Shown here: piece by piece, positions 40,027-49,092 of the stretch | Layout of the letters: each line of letters opens with the position of its first letter | Position numbering within the stretch: position 1 is the stretch's first letter | Virus record (IMG/VR): IMGVR_UViG_3300009159_005446 | Coordinates: 1 to 58,445 of that record | Direction: 5' to 3' (one strand) | DNA from: a virus | Length of the DNA: 58,445 nt | The notes under the pieces: generated by a model | Seen by the model: the letters and a program-made list of their open reading frames with translations, nothing else | The model's database searches: none | What the model was told of the DNA's origin: nothing | Position numbers and translations under genes: made by a program

Positions 40027-40586
40027 TGAAAATAGCCATTGTAGGTGACAGTTTTGCAACAGACGAAGTTGCCGACAGCTGGGTAGCTCTGCTTCGAGCA
40101 CAGCACCATGTGACTAATCTCAGTCAACGAGGCATCAGTCAATACAGATTACTGACCATTGTTGAAGAGAACTTGCCCAGCATACTTGAGCATGACTGTG
40201 CAATTGTGTGGCACACCAATCCAGATCGAGTGTATGTAAACAATGATGTGTCTTTCCCCACTAGAACACTTGCATCCCACCCACATGCAGATCTAGTGGC
40301 AGCTGATAGTTTAAGCAGTAGTAACACACACTGGCGTCGAACTGCTGAAACTTATTATCGGGTGTTTCACAGTATCCCACAGCAAGAGTTGTATCATAAA
40401 CTTGTTGTACAACATATTCAAAAATTAATGCAACCCATTCAATCTGTACATTGTAGTGGGTTTGCTTTGCCCGGCACAATCTACAGCTTTGCAGATCTGG
40501 TACAAGAACATCCTGGAAATGTTAATCATTTTGATATTGCAGGCAACCAACAAGTATTTGAATATCTAACAAGGAACATGTCATGA
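40026..40586 (+). CDS. SGNH/GDSL-like protein (paralogue 3)
   Basis: A 186-residue protein, the shortest of five. IVGDSFATDEVADSW holds the block I Ser in a regular GDS motif, NLSQRGISQYRLL block II and HFDIAGNQQV a final His. ATG shares a base with the clamp-loader stop, so it is oddly placed in the replication run. A hydrolase of acyl or acetyl groups is possible. Confidence 0.6.
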   Translation: MKIAIVGDSFATDEVADSWVALLRAQHHVTNLSQRGISQYRLLTIVEENLPSILEHDCAIVWHTNPDRVYVNNDVSFPTRTLASHPHADLVAADSLSSSNTHWRRTAETYYRVFHSIPQQELYHKLVVQHIQKLMQPIQSVHCSGFALPGTIYSFADLVQEHPGNVNHFDIAGNQQVFEYLTRNMS

Positions 40587-40876
40587 GATACCTAATCATT
40601 ACCTATATCAAACGTCCCAATGGCCAAATGGACGAAAGTACACAAGTGACCATGAGAGTCAAGCCCAAAGACCTGCAGATGGCCTCCGTAATACTTGACT
40701 TCAAGACCCTTTCTGTAGTAAAATGTAGTTTAAATGGTGCTACTGTTCCAAGAGATTGGGATCGAATTGTCAACTATTATTATCAACACTACAAGGCAGT
40801 CATTGAAAGACTGTTTAACGAAAATGGTTATGAAATCAAAAACAAAGAACCCCAGCCAGAAACTGATACTAACTGA
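40583..40876 (+). CDS. Conserved phage protein, 97 aa
   Basis: A 97-residue protein (MRYLIITYIKRPNGQMDEST) with a beta N-terminus and a helical C-terminus. I recall similar short proteins in T4-like phages. ATGA overlap upstream; 47-base overlap with the HAD gene. Unknown function. Confidence 0.65.
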   Translation: MRYLIITYIKRPNGQMDESTQVTMRVKPKDLQMASVILDFKTLSVVKCSLNGATVPRDWDRIVNYYYQHYKAVIERLFNENGYEIKNKEPQPETDTN

Positions 40877-41444
40877 CATTGATGGCGTTTGCCTAGACTG
40901 GGAGTACGCATTCAATGTGTATCTACAGCAACACGGTTTCAACCGAGTAGAAGGCGGCCAATTCAAGTACGATATTGGCAAGCGTTACGGCATTGATTAT
41001 GAACAAGGGCGCAAGCTGATCAAGATCTTTAATGAGTCAGCCGCAATTGGGTTCTTGCCTCCCTTGCGTGACGCCATGTACTACATCAAACGACTGCACG
41101 AAGAGCATGGCTATGTGTTCCATGCCATTACCAGCTTGAGTCTAGACCCCAATGCACAAGAACTGCGCAGAATGAATCTCAACAAACTGTTTGGTAAAAC
41201 AGCATTTGAAGAGATCATTTGCTTGGACACAGGTGCTGACAAAGATGCGGCACTAGAGCCCTACAAAGACTCTGGCTACTACTGGATTGAAGACAAGATC
41301 GTCAACTGCCAAGTGGGCACTGCGCTAGGTCTACGGAGCCTGTTGATGGAGCATGGTCACAACATGGACTATGAAGATGTTGATATCCCCCGAGTAAAGA
41401 ATTGGCGGGAAATCTACAACATCATTGTAGGCCCCGCCAATTAA
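40830..41444 (+). CDS. HAD-superfamily phosphatase-like protein
   Basis: A 204-residue HAD protein. LTDIDGVCLDW (motif I, DxDG) gives the nucleophile Asp; HAITSLS marks motif II and IEDKIVNCQVGTALGLRSLL motif IV. Probably acts on a nucleotide or small phosphate, as phage 5'-nucleotidases do. Start taken at ATG 40830 within the previous gene; 40824 is an alternative. Confidence 0.8.
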   Translation: MKSKTKNPSQKLILTDIDGVCLDWEYAFNVYLQQHGFNRVEGGQFKYDIGKRYGIDYEQGRKLIKIFNESAAIGFLPPLRDAMYYIKRLHEEHGYVFHAITSLSLDPNAQELRRMNLNKLFGKTAFEEIICLDTGADKDAALEPYKDSGYYWIEDKIVNCQVGTALGLRSLLMEHGHNMDYEDVDIPRVKNWREIYNIIVGPAN

Positions 41445-41449
41445 CCCTG

Positions 41450-42220
41450 CTATCCGTACATCTTTAACACGGATGAGATAATGGGGTGACGTTGAACATC
41501 ACGTGAGCCCAGTTCACTGAGTTGTAGGCCTGGATAGTTGCCAGTTCGTAATCTAGAGCAAAGATCCATCAAGCCGTTGTTGCTGTTGTTTTTGTCAGTT
41601 TGCTCAACATCACCCGTAACCACAATCTTGCTGTTTTCTCCTATGCGTGTGAGTAGCATTTTAAGTTGGTTTGGGGTGGCATTTTGCATTTCATCTGCCA
41701 CAATCCAAGCGTTCTTAAAGGTTCGCCCTCGCATGAATGCCAAGGGCGATATTTCTATTGTTTCATCTTCTATCATGGAAACAACTTCTCGAGGCGAATA
41801 AAACTCCTTCATGATATCTAACAATGGGCGTGTCCAAGGCTCCATTTTTTTCACTAGGTCTCCTGGCAAGAACCCATGTTGCTCATCTTCTACACCCACT
41901 GCAGGGCGAGTTAGTACTACTCGGCGGCAGCGTCCTTGACGCAGTGCCTGTAGTGCAGCCAGCATGGCCAGATAACTCTTGCCTGTGCCTGCAGGACCAA
42001 CAGCAACTGAAATGTTTACTGCGGGATCCAGCAAGTTGAGAATTAGCTGTTCCTGTGCTCGGCTCTTGGGCCTAAGTTCTATGGGGCGGGGTTGGGATTT
42101 TTTTGCAAGTCGAAAGTCTATAGTGTTTTCAGGTTGTTCATAGTACTGTTGCGATTGTTGCATACGGCGTTGGGCTTTGGTTCCACGTGCTCTACTCAAG
42201 TCGATTTCTCCTTTTGACAT
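41450..42220 (-). CDS. phoH: PhoH-like ATPase
   Basis: A 256-residue PhoH-family ATPase: Walker A GPAGTGKS (75-82), Walker B VADEMQN (174-180, with Asp176 and Glu177) and the TGDVEQTD motif (about 217). PhoH is common in marine and freshwater phages. It may act as an RNA helicase or nuclease partner; its link to phosphate is uncertain. A CGTAAATA late box and AAAGGTAG lie upstream. Confidence 0.93.
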   Translation of the reverse strand: MSKGEIDLSRARGTKAQRRMQQSQQYYEQPENTIDFRLAKKSQPRPIELRPKSRAQEQLILNLLDPAVNISVAVGPAGTGKSYLAMLAALQALRQGRCRRVVLTRPAVGVEDEQHGFLPGDLVKKMEPWTRPLLDIMKEFYSPREVVSMIEDETIEISPLAFMRGRTFKNAWIVADEMQNATPNQLKMLLTRIGENSKIVVTGDVEQTDKNNSNNGLMDLCSRLRTGNYPGLQLSELGSRDVQRHPIISSVLKMYG

Positions 42221-42239
42221 GATTGCTACCTTTGCGTGG

Positions 42240-42247
42240 TATTTACG
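42240..42247 (-). promoter_or_regulatory. Late promoter box CGTAAATA
   Basis: On the minus strand CGTAAATA lies 20 bases before the phoH start. Confidence 0.5.
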
Positions 42248-42349
42248 ACCCTGTGCCAGTAGGTATTAACTGCATGTATTTCACGCCAAAACCTCCATAA
42301 GTACTGACCTGGCAACAACTTTTCATAATAATGTCATTCATGTGACCCG

Positions 42350-42357
42350 CATAAATA
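42350..42357 (+). promoter_or_regulatory. Late promoter box CATAAATA next to start
   Basis: CATAAATA followed by ACAAC and the ATG at 42363. The transcript would be nearly leaderless. The same TAAATAACAACATG string stands before 53005. Confidence 0.5.
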
Positions 42358-42362
42358 ACAAC

Positions 42363-42947
42363 ATGGACAAAGACATCTTTAAAGATCACACCGATTACTG
42401 GCTGGTAGCCGACAATATCAAAGACATCTACATGAGTGAAGGTAGCCTGTTGAGCCTTTTGGACTTTGAACGGGTACTAGACGAAATGGATCTCTATGCA
42501 TTCAAGAACTGGCAACTGGGCGAACTGGTAGCCGGACCCGAAATAGGCCGCTACAAGGTTTCCTGCACATTCATGTGGCCCGAAAAACTTATGCCTGATC
42601 CACGTGGCGGCCGTAGATTGTTGCCATTTGATTGTGAAGTAAAATACAAAAAAACACGTATCAAAATCCCGGTAAAAATTGAAGATCCTGAAGATTATCA
42701 ACCTGGTACACACAAAGCTCGACTGATCGAAAAACCTGTATGGCTGGTAGAAATCACCATGCCCAAGAGTCTAATGACCGACATACGTACTGGATCAATT
42801 GAACTTGAAGATGAAAGTGTAGACCTTGAAGATCTTGACGATGCTTACGAGCAGGACATGGATCAAGACGAATACAAAGATGATGACAATGAACAACAGC
42901 AACAACAGCAACAACCAGTCCCAGTTAGCCCAAGCCCCGCTGTTTGA
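42363..42947 (+). CDS. Conserved T4-like structural-type protein, 194 aa
   Basis: A 194-residue protein with MDKDIFKDHTDYWLVADNIK and FMWPEKLMPDPRGGRRLL. I recall these as highly conserved among T4-like phages of marine and freshwater origin. The C-terminus is very acidic and ends in a Gln run (about 179-187) and Pro/Ser. Role not known; possibly DNA packaging or neck. ATG 42363 is chosen over GTG 42342. Confidence 0.7.
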   Translation: MDKDIFKDHTDYWLVADNIKDIYMSEGSLLSLLDFERVLDEMDLYAFKNWQLGELVAGPEIGRYKVSCTFMWPEKLMPDPRGGRRLLPFDCEVKYKKTRIKIPVKIEDPEDYQPGTHKARLIEKPVWLVEITMPKSLMTDIRTGSIELEDESVDLEDLDDAYEQDMDQDEYKDDDNEQQQQQQQPVPVSPSPAV

Positions 42948-43467
42948 AGCACTCAGCTACAAGGACATGGAGGGCATGCTCAAGCCCACTATTCACGTGG
43001 ATGAATTTGCGTCAAAAATGGGCGATGATGACGACATCATTGTGATCAGTTTCTTTGTGCGCAGTAAACAAGCCGCAAATGATCTAACCACATGGTTTGA
43101 AAAAGGATACGATTGGGTGCTTGATGCTGATGTCAGCCCGGGACAAATCAGTCCTGGACGTTATCTAGTTTACATTGAAATTCGCAGACGTAGCAGTGCC
43201 GGCCGTTGGCTTGAACAGTTGTTGGATGATTTAAACACCTTGACTGAATTTGAAGACAGTTCAGCATGGACCATGCACTATGACGGCAAAGAAACACCGT
43301 TTTCTATAGAAACATTTGATCGTTTGATCCCATTAAGTCCCAAAGAATATCGTCGCCGTAAAGAACAAGACCTCAACGAAATGCGCATCGCCGCTGGAGT
43401 TGATCCCAAGCAAATTTACGAACGCGAACAAGATATTCGCCAGTTGCAAGCCGCAGCCGGTATATAA
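42889..43467 (+). CDS. Conserved T4-like protein, 192 aa
   Basis: A 192-residue protein. After a Gln/Asn-rich N-terminus (1-15), it holds DDDDIIVISFFVRSKQAAND, GQISPGRYLVYIEIRRRSSA and SPKEYRRRKEQDLNEM. It overlaps the acidic gene before it by 59 bases. I recall this pair being conserved together. Start codon uncertain among three close ATGs. Likely virion assembly. Confidence 0.65.
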   Translation: MNNSNNSNNQSQLAQAPLFEALSYKDMEGMLKPTIHVDEFASKMGDDDDIIVISFFVRSKQAANDLTTWFEKGYDWVLDADVSPGQISPGRYLVYIEIRRRSSAGRWLEQLLDDLNTLTEFEDSSAWTMHYDGKETPFSIETFDRLIPLSPKEYRRRKEQDLNEMRIAAGVDPKQIYEREQDIRQLQAAAGI

Positions 43468-43471
43468 ATCA

Positions 43472-44131
43472 ATGCAAATCAAAAGTTTTGGCTGTAGCTT
43501 TATCTACGGCACCGACCTACCTGACGACAAAAAAGCCAGCCGCCCCAGACCCAGTGCCATGACATGGCCAGCACTGCTGGCACAGCGTCTAAAGCTAGAT
43601 TATGCTTGTTATGCCCAGGGCGGGCAGGGCAACACGTTTATCCTGGATCAAATACTATGCGAAGCAGCCAAGCCCACCAGAGACTTGTTTGTAATTGGTT
43701 GGAGCTGGATAGATCGATTTGACTATGTGAACAAACAAGAACTAGACTGGGTGGACTGGAAAGCAATTCGCCCCACAACAGATGATGCTGTGTCCGCCAC
43801 CTACTACAGACACTTGCACAGCCAATATCGAGACAAATTGTCCAGCTTGGTATGTATGCAAAGCGCAATTGATACATTGCAACGCAAAAACATTCCGTTT
43901 ATCATGACTTCTATTGATGACATACTATTTGAACGTCAATGGAACGTGGCCCTGAGCATAGGTGATCTACAGGATTATGTAGAGCCGTATGTGACCAGGT
44001 TTGATGGCACTAACTTTCTTGACTGGAGTCGACAGCAGGGGTTTCCCATTAGTGATACCTGGCACCCGTTAGCGCAAGCACACCAAGCAGCCGCTGATGT
44101 CATGTTGCCCCGGGCTCAGAGCTTGGTGTAA
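43472..44131 (+). CDS. SGNH/GDSL-like protein (paralogue 4)
   Basis: A 219-residue protein. Block I is SFGCSFIYGTDL, block II AQGGQGNTFILDQ, then GWSWIDRFDY and the Asp/His end motif SDTWHPLAQAH. The end matches the SGNH pattern well. No good ribosome site, but it follows the previous stop by four bases. Its 3' end overlaps the convergent methyltransferase gene by 16 bases. Confidence 0.7.
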   Translation: MQIKSFGCSFIYGTDLPDDKKASRPRPSAMTWPALLAQRLKLDYACYAQGGQGNTFILDQILCEAAKPTRDLFVIGWSWIDRFDYVNKQELDWVDWKAIRPTTDDAVSATYYRHLHSQYRDKLSSLVCMQSAIDTLQRKNIPFIMTSIDDILFERQWNVALSIGDLQDYVEPYVTRFDGTNFLDWSRQQGFPISDTWHPLAQAHQAAADVMLPRAQSLV

Positions 44132-44850
44132 ACAAAATACAATCGTTCATTTGCATCCTTTTTAAAGGTGTCTAAATGCAGATTGTACTTTTCAGCAAAT
44201 TCATTTACTACTTCAAAAGTCCAATTAAAGATTTCCACATACGGCCCTGTCTTGTGTGTGATTCCGGGATTGGCACGTAAGAAGAACTTACCACCCGGCT
44301 TTAATAAACTAACACAGTGACTAAAACGTGCTTCAATTTCTTCACGATCATTAAAGTTAATTGATCCCAGGGCCATGATAACATCATGTGATTCGGGCTT
44401 GACTTTGTAGTCTAGGATGTCTACTTCATAATCGGCTTGATTGTTGTAGGGATCGATACCTATTAGGTTCTGTATGCGTCCTTTAAAAGGATGATATCCG
44501 CAACCCACATCTAGCACTTTTTCTGGGTTGAGTGCGTTGACTTCTTCAACCAGTTGCCAGCCTGTGTGCTCATAGTCGTTTGTGCGTGGCTTCCAGATCT
44601 CACTAAAGAAACGCAGGATATAACGCTCGCTTAGGTCGTCCACAATACCACGTAGTGTGCCCACATAGTCACTTGGCAATTGCAGTTCAGCTTCTACAGC
44701 ATCTTTAAACTTGCGGTAACGTGCTGGAGTCCAAGGCAAAGAGTCCACAAGTGTATGCGGCCCAATGGTGCTACGAATTTGCTCGTATTTGGGTAAATTA
44801 AAAGCACGAAGCAAATTTTCGTGCACTAGGTTAAAAATTTTGGTGTTCAT
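44116..44850 (-). CDS. Class I SAM-dependent methyltransferase
   Basis: A 244-residue protein. VLDVGCGYHPFKG (about 113-125) is motif I, LIGIDPYN the second, DVIMALGSINF and LLKPGGKFFLRANPG the later core strands. The 110-residue N-terminal part is helical. Similar proteins occur in T4-like phages; the substrate is unknown. Confidence 0.85.
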   Translation of the reverse strand: MNTKIFNLVHENLLRAFNLPKYEQIRSTIGPHTLVDSLPWTPARYRKFKDAVEAELQLPSDYVGTLRGIVDDLSERYILRFFSEIWKPRTNDYEHTGWQLVEEVNALNPEKVLDVGCGYHPFKGRIQNLIGIDPYNNQADYEVDILDYKVKPESHDVIMALGSINFNDREEIEARFSHCVSLLKPGGKFFLRANPGITHKTGPYVEIFNWTFEVVNEFAEKYNLHLDTFKKDANERLYFVYTKL

Positions 44851-44866
44851 AAAAAAATTTCTTTGA

Positions 44867-44874
44867 GGTAAATA
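44867..44874 (+). promoter_or_regulatory. Possible late box GGTAAATA
   Basis: GGTAAATA, 69 bases before 44944, in the divergent gap. AAGGAG lies at the gene start. Confidence 0.35.
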
Positions 44875-44943
44875 AAATTTACAAGAGTACTAGAAAATTT
44901 CCTGGTACGCTTGTTTTCTGTTAAGTATATTTAAGGAGATAAC

Positions 44944-45642
44944 ATGCTTACATCAAAAGATTTCGTCGCCAAATTGGTTGCTGATAATCAAGCCCTTTTC
45001 AAAGCCAGCCAACACAATGTTCGTGCTTATTTTGAATCAAAACCAGCTCAAGCAGAGCTAGTGGAACACTTTATCGGCCGCATGGTCAACGAGCGTATGA
45101 ATATGGTTGAAATCAGCCGTGCCATTGCTGACATGCCTGCTGATGCAGATCCAGTTGAGTTGCAGTTGTTAACACAACAAGCACACGACGAAGCTGTGCA
45201 TTTCCGCTTGGTCAAGGAAGTTATTGAACACATTCAAGGTAGCCCAGTTGATGTTGCTGCCGCAATTGCTCGCGAAGCGGCCAAGCCCACTGCCAAAGGT
45301 GCTGGTTTATTGGCCAAGTACAGTGCTGAAACTGATCCTGCTGCCTTGGCTGCTTATCAGTTGGTTGCTGAAGGCCGTGCAGAAGCTGTGTGGGACGAAA
45401 TGGCTGATTGCATTGAAGACACGTTTATCTCTGGCGCATATCGCAAGATTGCCAAGGACGAAGGCTTTCACGCCAAAATTGGTGCTCGTGCACTAGAGAA
45501 GTTTGTGGGCACTGAAGAAGAGCAAGAGCGTATTGAAAGCCTGGTACAAGCCATGCGTCGTGACTTGTATGACATTTCATGCCGAAACACAGTTGCTGCC
45601 GAGTCAGGCCGTGAACTGGTAGCTGACGCATACGGTTGGTAA
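44944..45642 (+). CDS. Ferritin-like di-iron protein
   Basis: A 232-residue all-helical protein with two E-x-x-H motifs: Glu83/His86 (HDEAVHF) and Glu173/His176 (DEGFHAKIG), plus Glu50 and Glu143 in suitable helices. This is the pattern of a di-iron carboxylate four-helix bundle (ferritin-like; oxygenase, peroxidase or nitrogen-oxygenase types). AAGGAG precedes the ATG. It opens the accessory island. Whether it oxidises a metabolite or handles oxygen or iron stress is open. Confidence 0.75.
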   Translation: MLTSKDFVAKLVADNQALFKASQHNVRAYFESKPAQAELVEHFIGRMVNERMNMVEISRAIADMPADADPVELQLLTQQAHDEAVHFRLVKEVIEHIQGSPVDVAAAIAREAAKPTAKGAGLLAKYSAETDPAALAAYQLVAEGRAEAVWDEMADCIEDTFISGAYRKIAKDEGFHAKIGARALEKFVGTEEEQERIESLVQAMRRDLYDISCRNTVAAESGRELVADAYGW

Positions 45643-45643
45643 T

Positions 45644-46204
45644 TTGCTAATAGGATTAAGTCAAAGAATCCTATGGCATCGCACACGAGCGTATGATGCA
45701 CTTGAACATGGATGGTATTCATATTTGAGACAACACACGCTCGTGCCCATAGCGAACGATCCCGAGCAGGATTTCAAAGCAATTGCTCAAGCACTAGATG
45801 CGTTTGTTATCACCGGAGGTGATGACAGTATCATACGCAGAACAACAGAAATTAAACTTGCAAAACTCATGATGTTGCTAGACAAGCCGGTTTTGGGCGT
45901 TTGTCATGGCGCATTTATGTTAACGGATTTACTGGGAGGTAGTGTGGTGGCCGCTGTTGGTGATCACTCAGAAACACTGCATCCTGTAATGTACTTTGGG
46001 GAAGAGGTTGTGGTCAATAGCTTTCATAACTTGGCTATTCAACGATTGCACTCCTCAGGTACTGTGCTGTGTACTGACTCTGACGGACATGTTGAGTCCT
46101 GGATTGATGGTACACTAGCGGGGGTGGTCTGGCACCCCGAACGCATGGATAGTCCATGGATTCCAGATGAAATAGAAAATTTACTTTTTAAGGAAACAAA
46201 ATGA
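45644..46204 (+). CDS. Class I glutamine amidotransferase (PuuD-like)
   Basis: A 186-residue protein started by TTG. VLGVCHGAF has the nucleophile Cys (about 86), WHPERMDSPW the His and Glu of the triad, and FVITGGDD the oxyanion strand. Most like gamma-glutamyl hydrolase or gamma-Glu-GABA hydrolase proteins. It could release ammonia or cleave gamma-glutamyl amides. A perfect 8-base inverted repeat (45650-45657, 45667-45674) lies in its first codons. The next gene overlaps by ATGA. Confidence 0.85.
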   Translation: MLIGLSQRILWHRTRAYDALEHGWYSYLRQHTLVPIANDPEQDFKAIAQALDAFVITGGDDSIIRRTTEIKLAKLMMLLDKPVLGVCHGAFMLTDLLGGSVVAAVGDHSETLHPVMYFGEEVVVNSFHNLAIQRLHSSGTVLCTDSDGHVESWIDGTLAGVVWHPERMDSPWIPDEIENLLFKETK

Positions 46205-47181
46205 AACGTTTATTAGCACTATTGCTTGTTACCGCAAGCACACTAGTCCACGCATGGGAGCCTACAAAGCCCGTTACTGTGTTTGTGGGTAATACTCCCG
46301 GTGCAGGAAATGAAATTGCTTTTAGAAAACTAGCAGATATTGTACAGAAACAAAATCCAAAGTTTGTGTATGTTGTACAAAACATTCCCGGAGCTGATTC
46401 AACGATTGCAAACAATAGATTCTTAACTGAGCCCAACGATGGTTATACCATTAACTTGCCCAGTCACATGAGTTCTTATGTGACAAATGATATCTGGGAA
46501 AAGAAAATTAAAAAGTACAATTACGACACATTTGTTGATGTATTGACCATGGGCAAAAGCCCACTTGTACTAGTGGCTGGTGCAAAAAGTCAAGTTGAAA
46601 CTCCAGTTGATTTTATTAGATATATTCACACATCCACAAAGCCGATTAATATCGCCGTGGGCGGCGGCGCACACCGTACAGCTTATGAATATCTAATAGA
46701 ATCAGCACACGGTGATCGTAATCTTATTAAGCCTATTAGATTTAACGGGCCTGCTCCAGCAGTACAAAGTGTTGCCAGCTTTGATCCCAAGCTAGGCGGA
46801 ACAGAATTTGGTATCATGCCCATTGCTGTTGCCCGTCCACTAGTAGAAGCAGGTAAAGTACGGGCAATTGGATTTACAGGCACACGCACAATGCCACAAT
46901 TCCCCAACGTTCCACTATTAAATTCAGTGGCACCGGGTATTAACGTATATGCCGCTTGGAGCATTCAGTTGCCGCCAGGCACAGATAAAGAAATTGTAGC
47001 ATGGTACCAAAAGAATTTCTCGGCTGCAGTCAAGAGCAAAGAATACGCACAGTGGCGAGATATCAATGTGGTATTCTACGTAGAGGATGAGTTAACTCCA
47101 GCTGGACTTAAGAAACAAATGGACAATTTACGTGCTACCTTTTTGCCGGTACTGAGTAAAATTGATTTAAGTAAAGAATGA
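46201..47181 (+). CDS. TctC-type tripartite tricarboxylate solute-binding protein
   Basis: A 326-residue periplasmic protein: signal peptide 1-18 (ending VHA), then a Bug/TctC domain with VTVFVGNTPGAGNEIAFR, YVVQNIPGADSTIANN and IGFTGTRTMPQFPNVPLL. The family binds carboxylates such as citrate, glutamate or nicotinate and is greatly expanded in Burkholderiales. No TctA or TctB membrane subunits are present, so it would rely on host transporters or act as a sensor. Coupled to the amidotransferase. Confidence 0.9.
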   Translation: MKRLLALLLVTASTLVHAWEPTKPVTVFVGNTPGAGNEIAFRKLADIVQKQNPKFVYVVQNIPGADSTIANNRFLTEPNDGYTINLPSHMSSYVTNDIWEKKIKKYNYDTFVDVLTMGKSPLVLVAGAKSQVETPVDFIRYIHTSTKPINIAVGGGAHRTAYEYLIESAHGDRNLIKPIRFNGPAPAVQSVASFDPKLGGTEFGIMPIAVARPLVEAGKVRAIGFTGTRTMPQFPNVPLLNSVAPGINVYAAWSIQLPPGTDKEIVAWYQKNFSAAVKSKEYAQWRDINVVFYVEDELTPAGLKKQMDNLRATFLPVLSKIDLSKE

Positions 47182-47807
47182 AATATATCTTTGTAGCCGG
47201 TGCTCCAGGCTCAAAATGGAGCAGTGTAGTTAAAAACATCTACTATAGTCCCAGCGTTGATCGTTCGGACTATAGAGATGAATGGACTTATTATCATGAC
47301 GCATCGGGCAAAATGGAACTCATGCACCTGGGTGCGTACTTTGACCCAGGTATGGCGTCGCCCTTGCCCGAGGATTTGACCACGTTGAATCGGCAGCAAC
47401 TAGAAGAAATATTTGCTGAGCCATTTCAATTTAAAGAATCTCCGGGTGTACGCATTATCAAAAGCCATGTGTTCTCAAATCACATTGACTATTTGCGAGA
47501 ATTATTCCCCGAAACACCCATTGTGATTGTGCATCGCAATGATGATGCATGCCTGGGTTGGTGGGTCAAATGCGGTCATTTTGATATAACATATCCTGAT
47601 TATCATGAGTATTTTCGAGACTTAAAGAACATGGCACAGATCATTCGGAGTCAGAATAAAGACATATTGGCCGCATGGTGGAAATACAATGATAAGCCTG
47701 TAATGGACAACAATCTACGACTGGCTGCGGCCCTGGGCATAGATGCACCTCCCGCAGAATACACACAAGAATACGCAGTAAACGACATAAGGGTAAAAGT
47801 AATATGA
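47178..47807 (+). CDS. Sulfotransferase-like P-loop protein (A)
   Basis: A 209-residue protein. FVAGAPGSKWSSVVKNIY gives a P-loop-like PSB strand of the sulfotransferase type, and VIVHRNDDACLGWWVKCG (about 114) the second, 3'-phosphate-contact region. No standard catalytic His can be assigned with certainty. ATGA overlaps on both sides place it in the island with an APS-kinase-like gene, which strengthens a PAPS-dependent role. Confidence 0.6.
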   Translation: MKYIFVAGAPGSKWSSVVKNIYYSPSVDRSDYRDEWTYYHDASGKMELMHLGAYFDPGMASPLPEDLTTLNRQQLEEIFAEPFQFKESPGVRIIKSHVFSNHIDYLRELFPETPIVIVHRNDDACLGWWVKCGHFDITYPDYHEYFRDLKNMAQIIRSQNKDILAAWWKYNDKPVMDNNLRLAAALGIDAPPAEYTQEYAVNDIRVKVI

Positions 47808-48469
47808 TAACAGACGAATTTAAAAGCAGTTGGGATTTCACCAAAAGCACCAGCACATACCATTTTGATAGTAAAAGACTGGATCGGTTTGAAGATGTTG
47901 TTGCACATCTAGGACACATTGAACCCACATGGCTGGCAGATGTAGACAACATTGTTGCTGACAGCAAGCCTGCAACCTGGGAAACACGTGGCTATAAAGG
48001 CGAAGGAGTGTTGCCCCCACGTGAGGATCTAGTAGCAGAAGAATATGATCTTGAGCGTGTGGGTGCAGATCCCAAAATGATTATTACTCATTTGAATTGG
48101 AACATGCCCGAGTCGCTTAAAAAGATTTCCAAGCAGTTTGCGCTAGATGACTGCATGGAACGTATTCATGTGCAACAGCCCGGGGAAGTGTGGAATCTAC
48201 ACATGGACAAACTACAGAAATGGAATCCCGAAGATCCCAGTCGTATAATGCGTATCTTTATACAATTGACTGATTGGCAACCGGGGCAGTTCTGGGAATA
48301 TGGTAATCATCACTGGAATCAATGGCGTGCTGGGGATGTGTCAACATTTGACTGGGCCAACATGCCGCACTCAACAGCCAATGCTGGACATCATGCCCGA
48401 GTAACACTACAGCTCACAGGTGTAATCTCTGATCGCACACAAGAATTCCTAGCTAACTTGCCAAGATGA
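47804..48469 (+). CDS. Asp/Asn hydroxylase-like Fe(II)/2OG oxygenase
   Basis: A 221-residue protein. A facial triad candidate is His133-x-Asp135 (WNLHMDKLQ) with His189 (MPHSTANAG), and Arg199 for 2-oxoglutarate (ARVTLQL). Spacing fits aspartyl/asparaginyl beta-hydroxylase-type enzymes. It would hydroxylate a small molecule or protein residue. Sits between two sulfotransferase-like genes with ATGA overlaps. Confidence 0.75.
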   Translation: MITDEFKSSWDFTKSTSTYHFDSKRLDRFEDVVAHLGHIEPTWLADVDNIVADSKPATWETRGYKGEGVLPPREDLVAEEYDLERVGADPKMIITHLNWNMPESLKKISKQFALDDCMERIHVQQPGEVWNLHMDKLQKWNPEDPSRIMRIFIQLTDWQPGQFWEYGNHHWNQWRAGDVSTFDWANMPHSTANAGHHARVTLQLTGVISDRTQEFLANLPR

Positions 48470-49092
48470 AAACACTGTTAATCATTACAGGGCCGCAAGG
48501 TTCGGGTAATCATTTATGGAGCAAGATCTTTGCACAGCATCCTGATGTGTATGGCTGGCATGCCTTATTGCATGAATACTGGATAGGGCATGATCAAGAA
48601 CCCTTTGCAGCCTGCTGGGAGAACCCCGATCTGCTAAAGGATTTTAACTGGGGCGAGTGCAAATACTTTGTAACCGGTGTCAGCACACCTTACATGCTCA
48701 ACGGTGAGCGTACTGTGCCCAACATTGTGCGTTTTGCTGCCACAGCCATGGGCCTGGGCATACAGGTAAAGATTGCCATTATCGGGCGTGATCGTAACGT
48801 ATTAAACTATCAAGAGACTCGTGTGCGTGGTGATGCCACATATGATATTGCGTTAAAAGAATATGAGAAGTTACGCACATGGAGCCCGGTATTTTTAAGT
48901 TACGAATTACTGCATCTTTATGGCAATCTTTATCTACAACAAATTGCCAATCAATTGGAATTTCCCATTGATTATTCCGGTCCCCAACTGGCAAATATTT
49001 TAACAGATGATACCAACAGTAAATATTTCAAACCCGTGCACCATCATCCCACAGATGATCTAGCACGACACACTTCAAGGAAATGGCGATGA
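48466..49092 (+). CDS. Sulfotransferase-like P-loop protein (B)
   Basis: A 208-residue protein with IITGPQGSGNHLWSKIF (about 6-22), a P-loop strand-turn like that of sulfotransferases, and KIAIIGRDRNVLNYQ (about 104-118) for the 3'-phosphate site. The end is basic and His-rich. ATGA overlaps connect it to the hydroxylase and to the kinase fusion. Confidence 0.6.
   Translation: MKTLLIITGPQGSGNHLWSKIFAQHPDVYGWHALLHEYWIGHDQEPFAACWENPDLLKDFNWGECKYFVTGVSTPYMLNGERTVPNIVRFAATAMGLGIQVKIAIIGRDRNVLNYQETRVRGDATYDIALKEYEKLRTWSPVFLSYELLHLYGNLYLQQIANQLEFPIDYSGPQLANILTDDTNSKYFKPVHHHPTDDLARHTSRKWR

Noticed and set aside
45650-45674. 8-base inverted repeat as terminator
   Set aside because: No T-run follows and it lies inside the first codons of the amidotransferase; perhaps an RNA hairpin, but no function can be supported.
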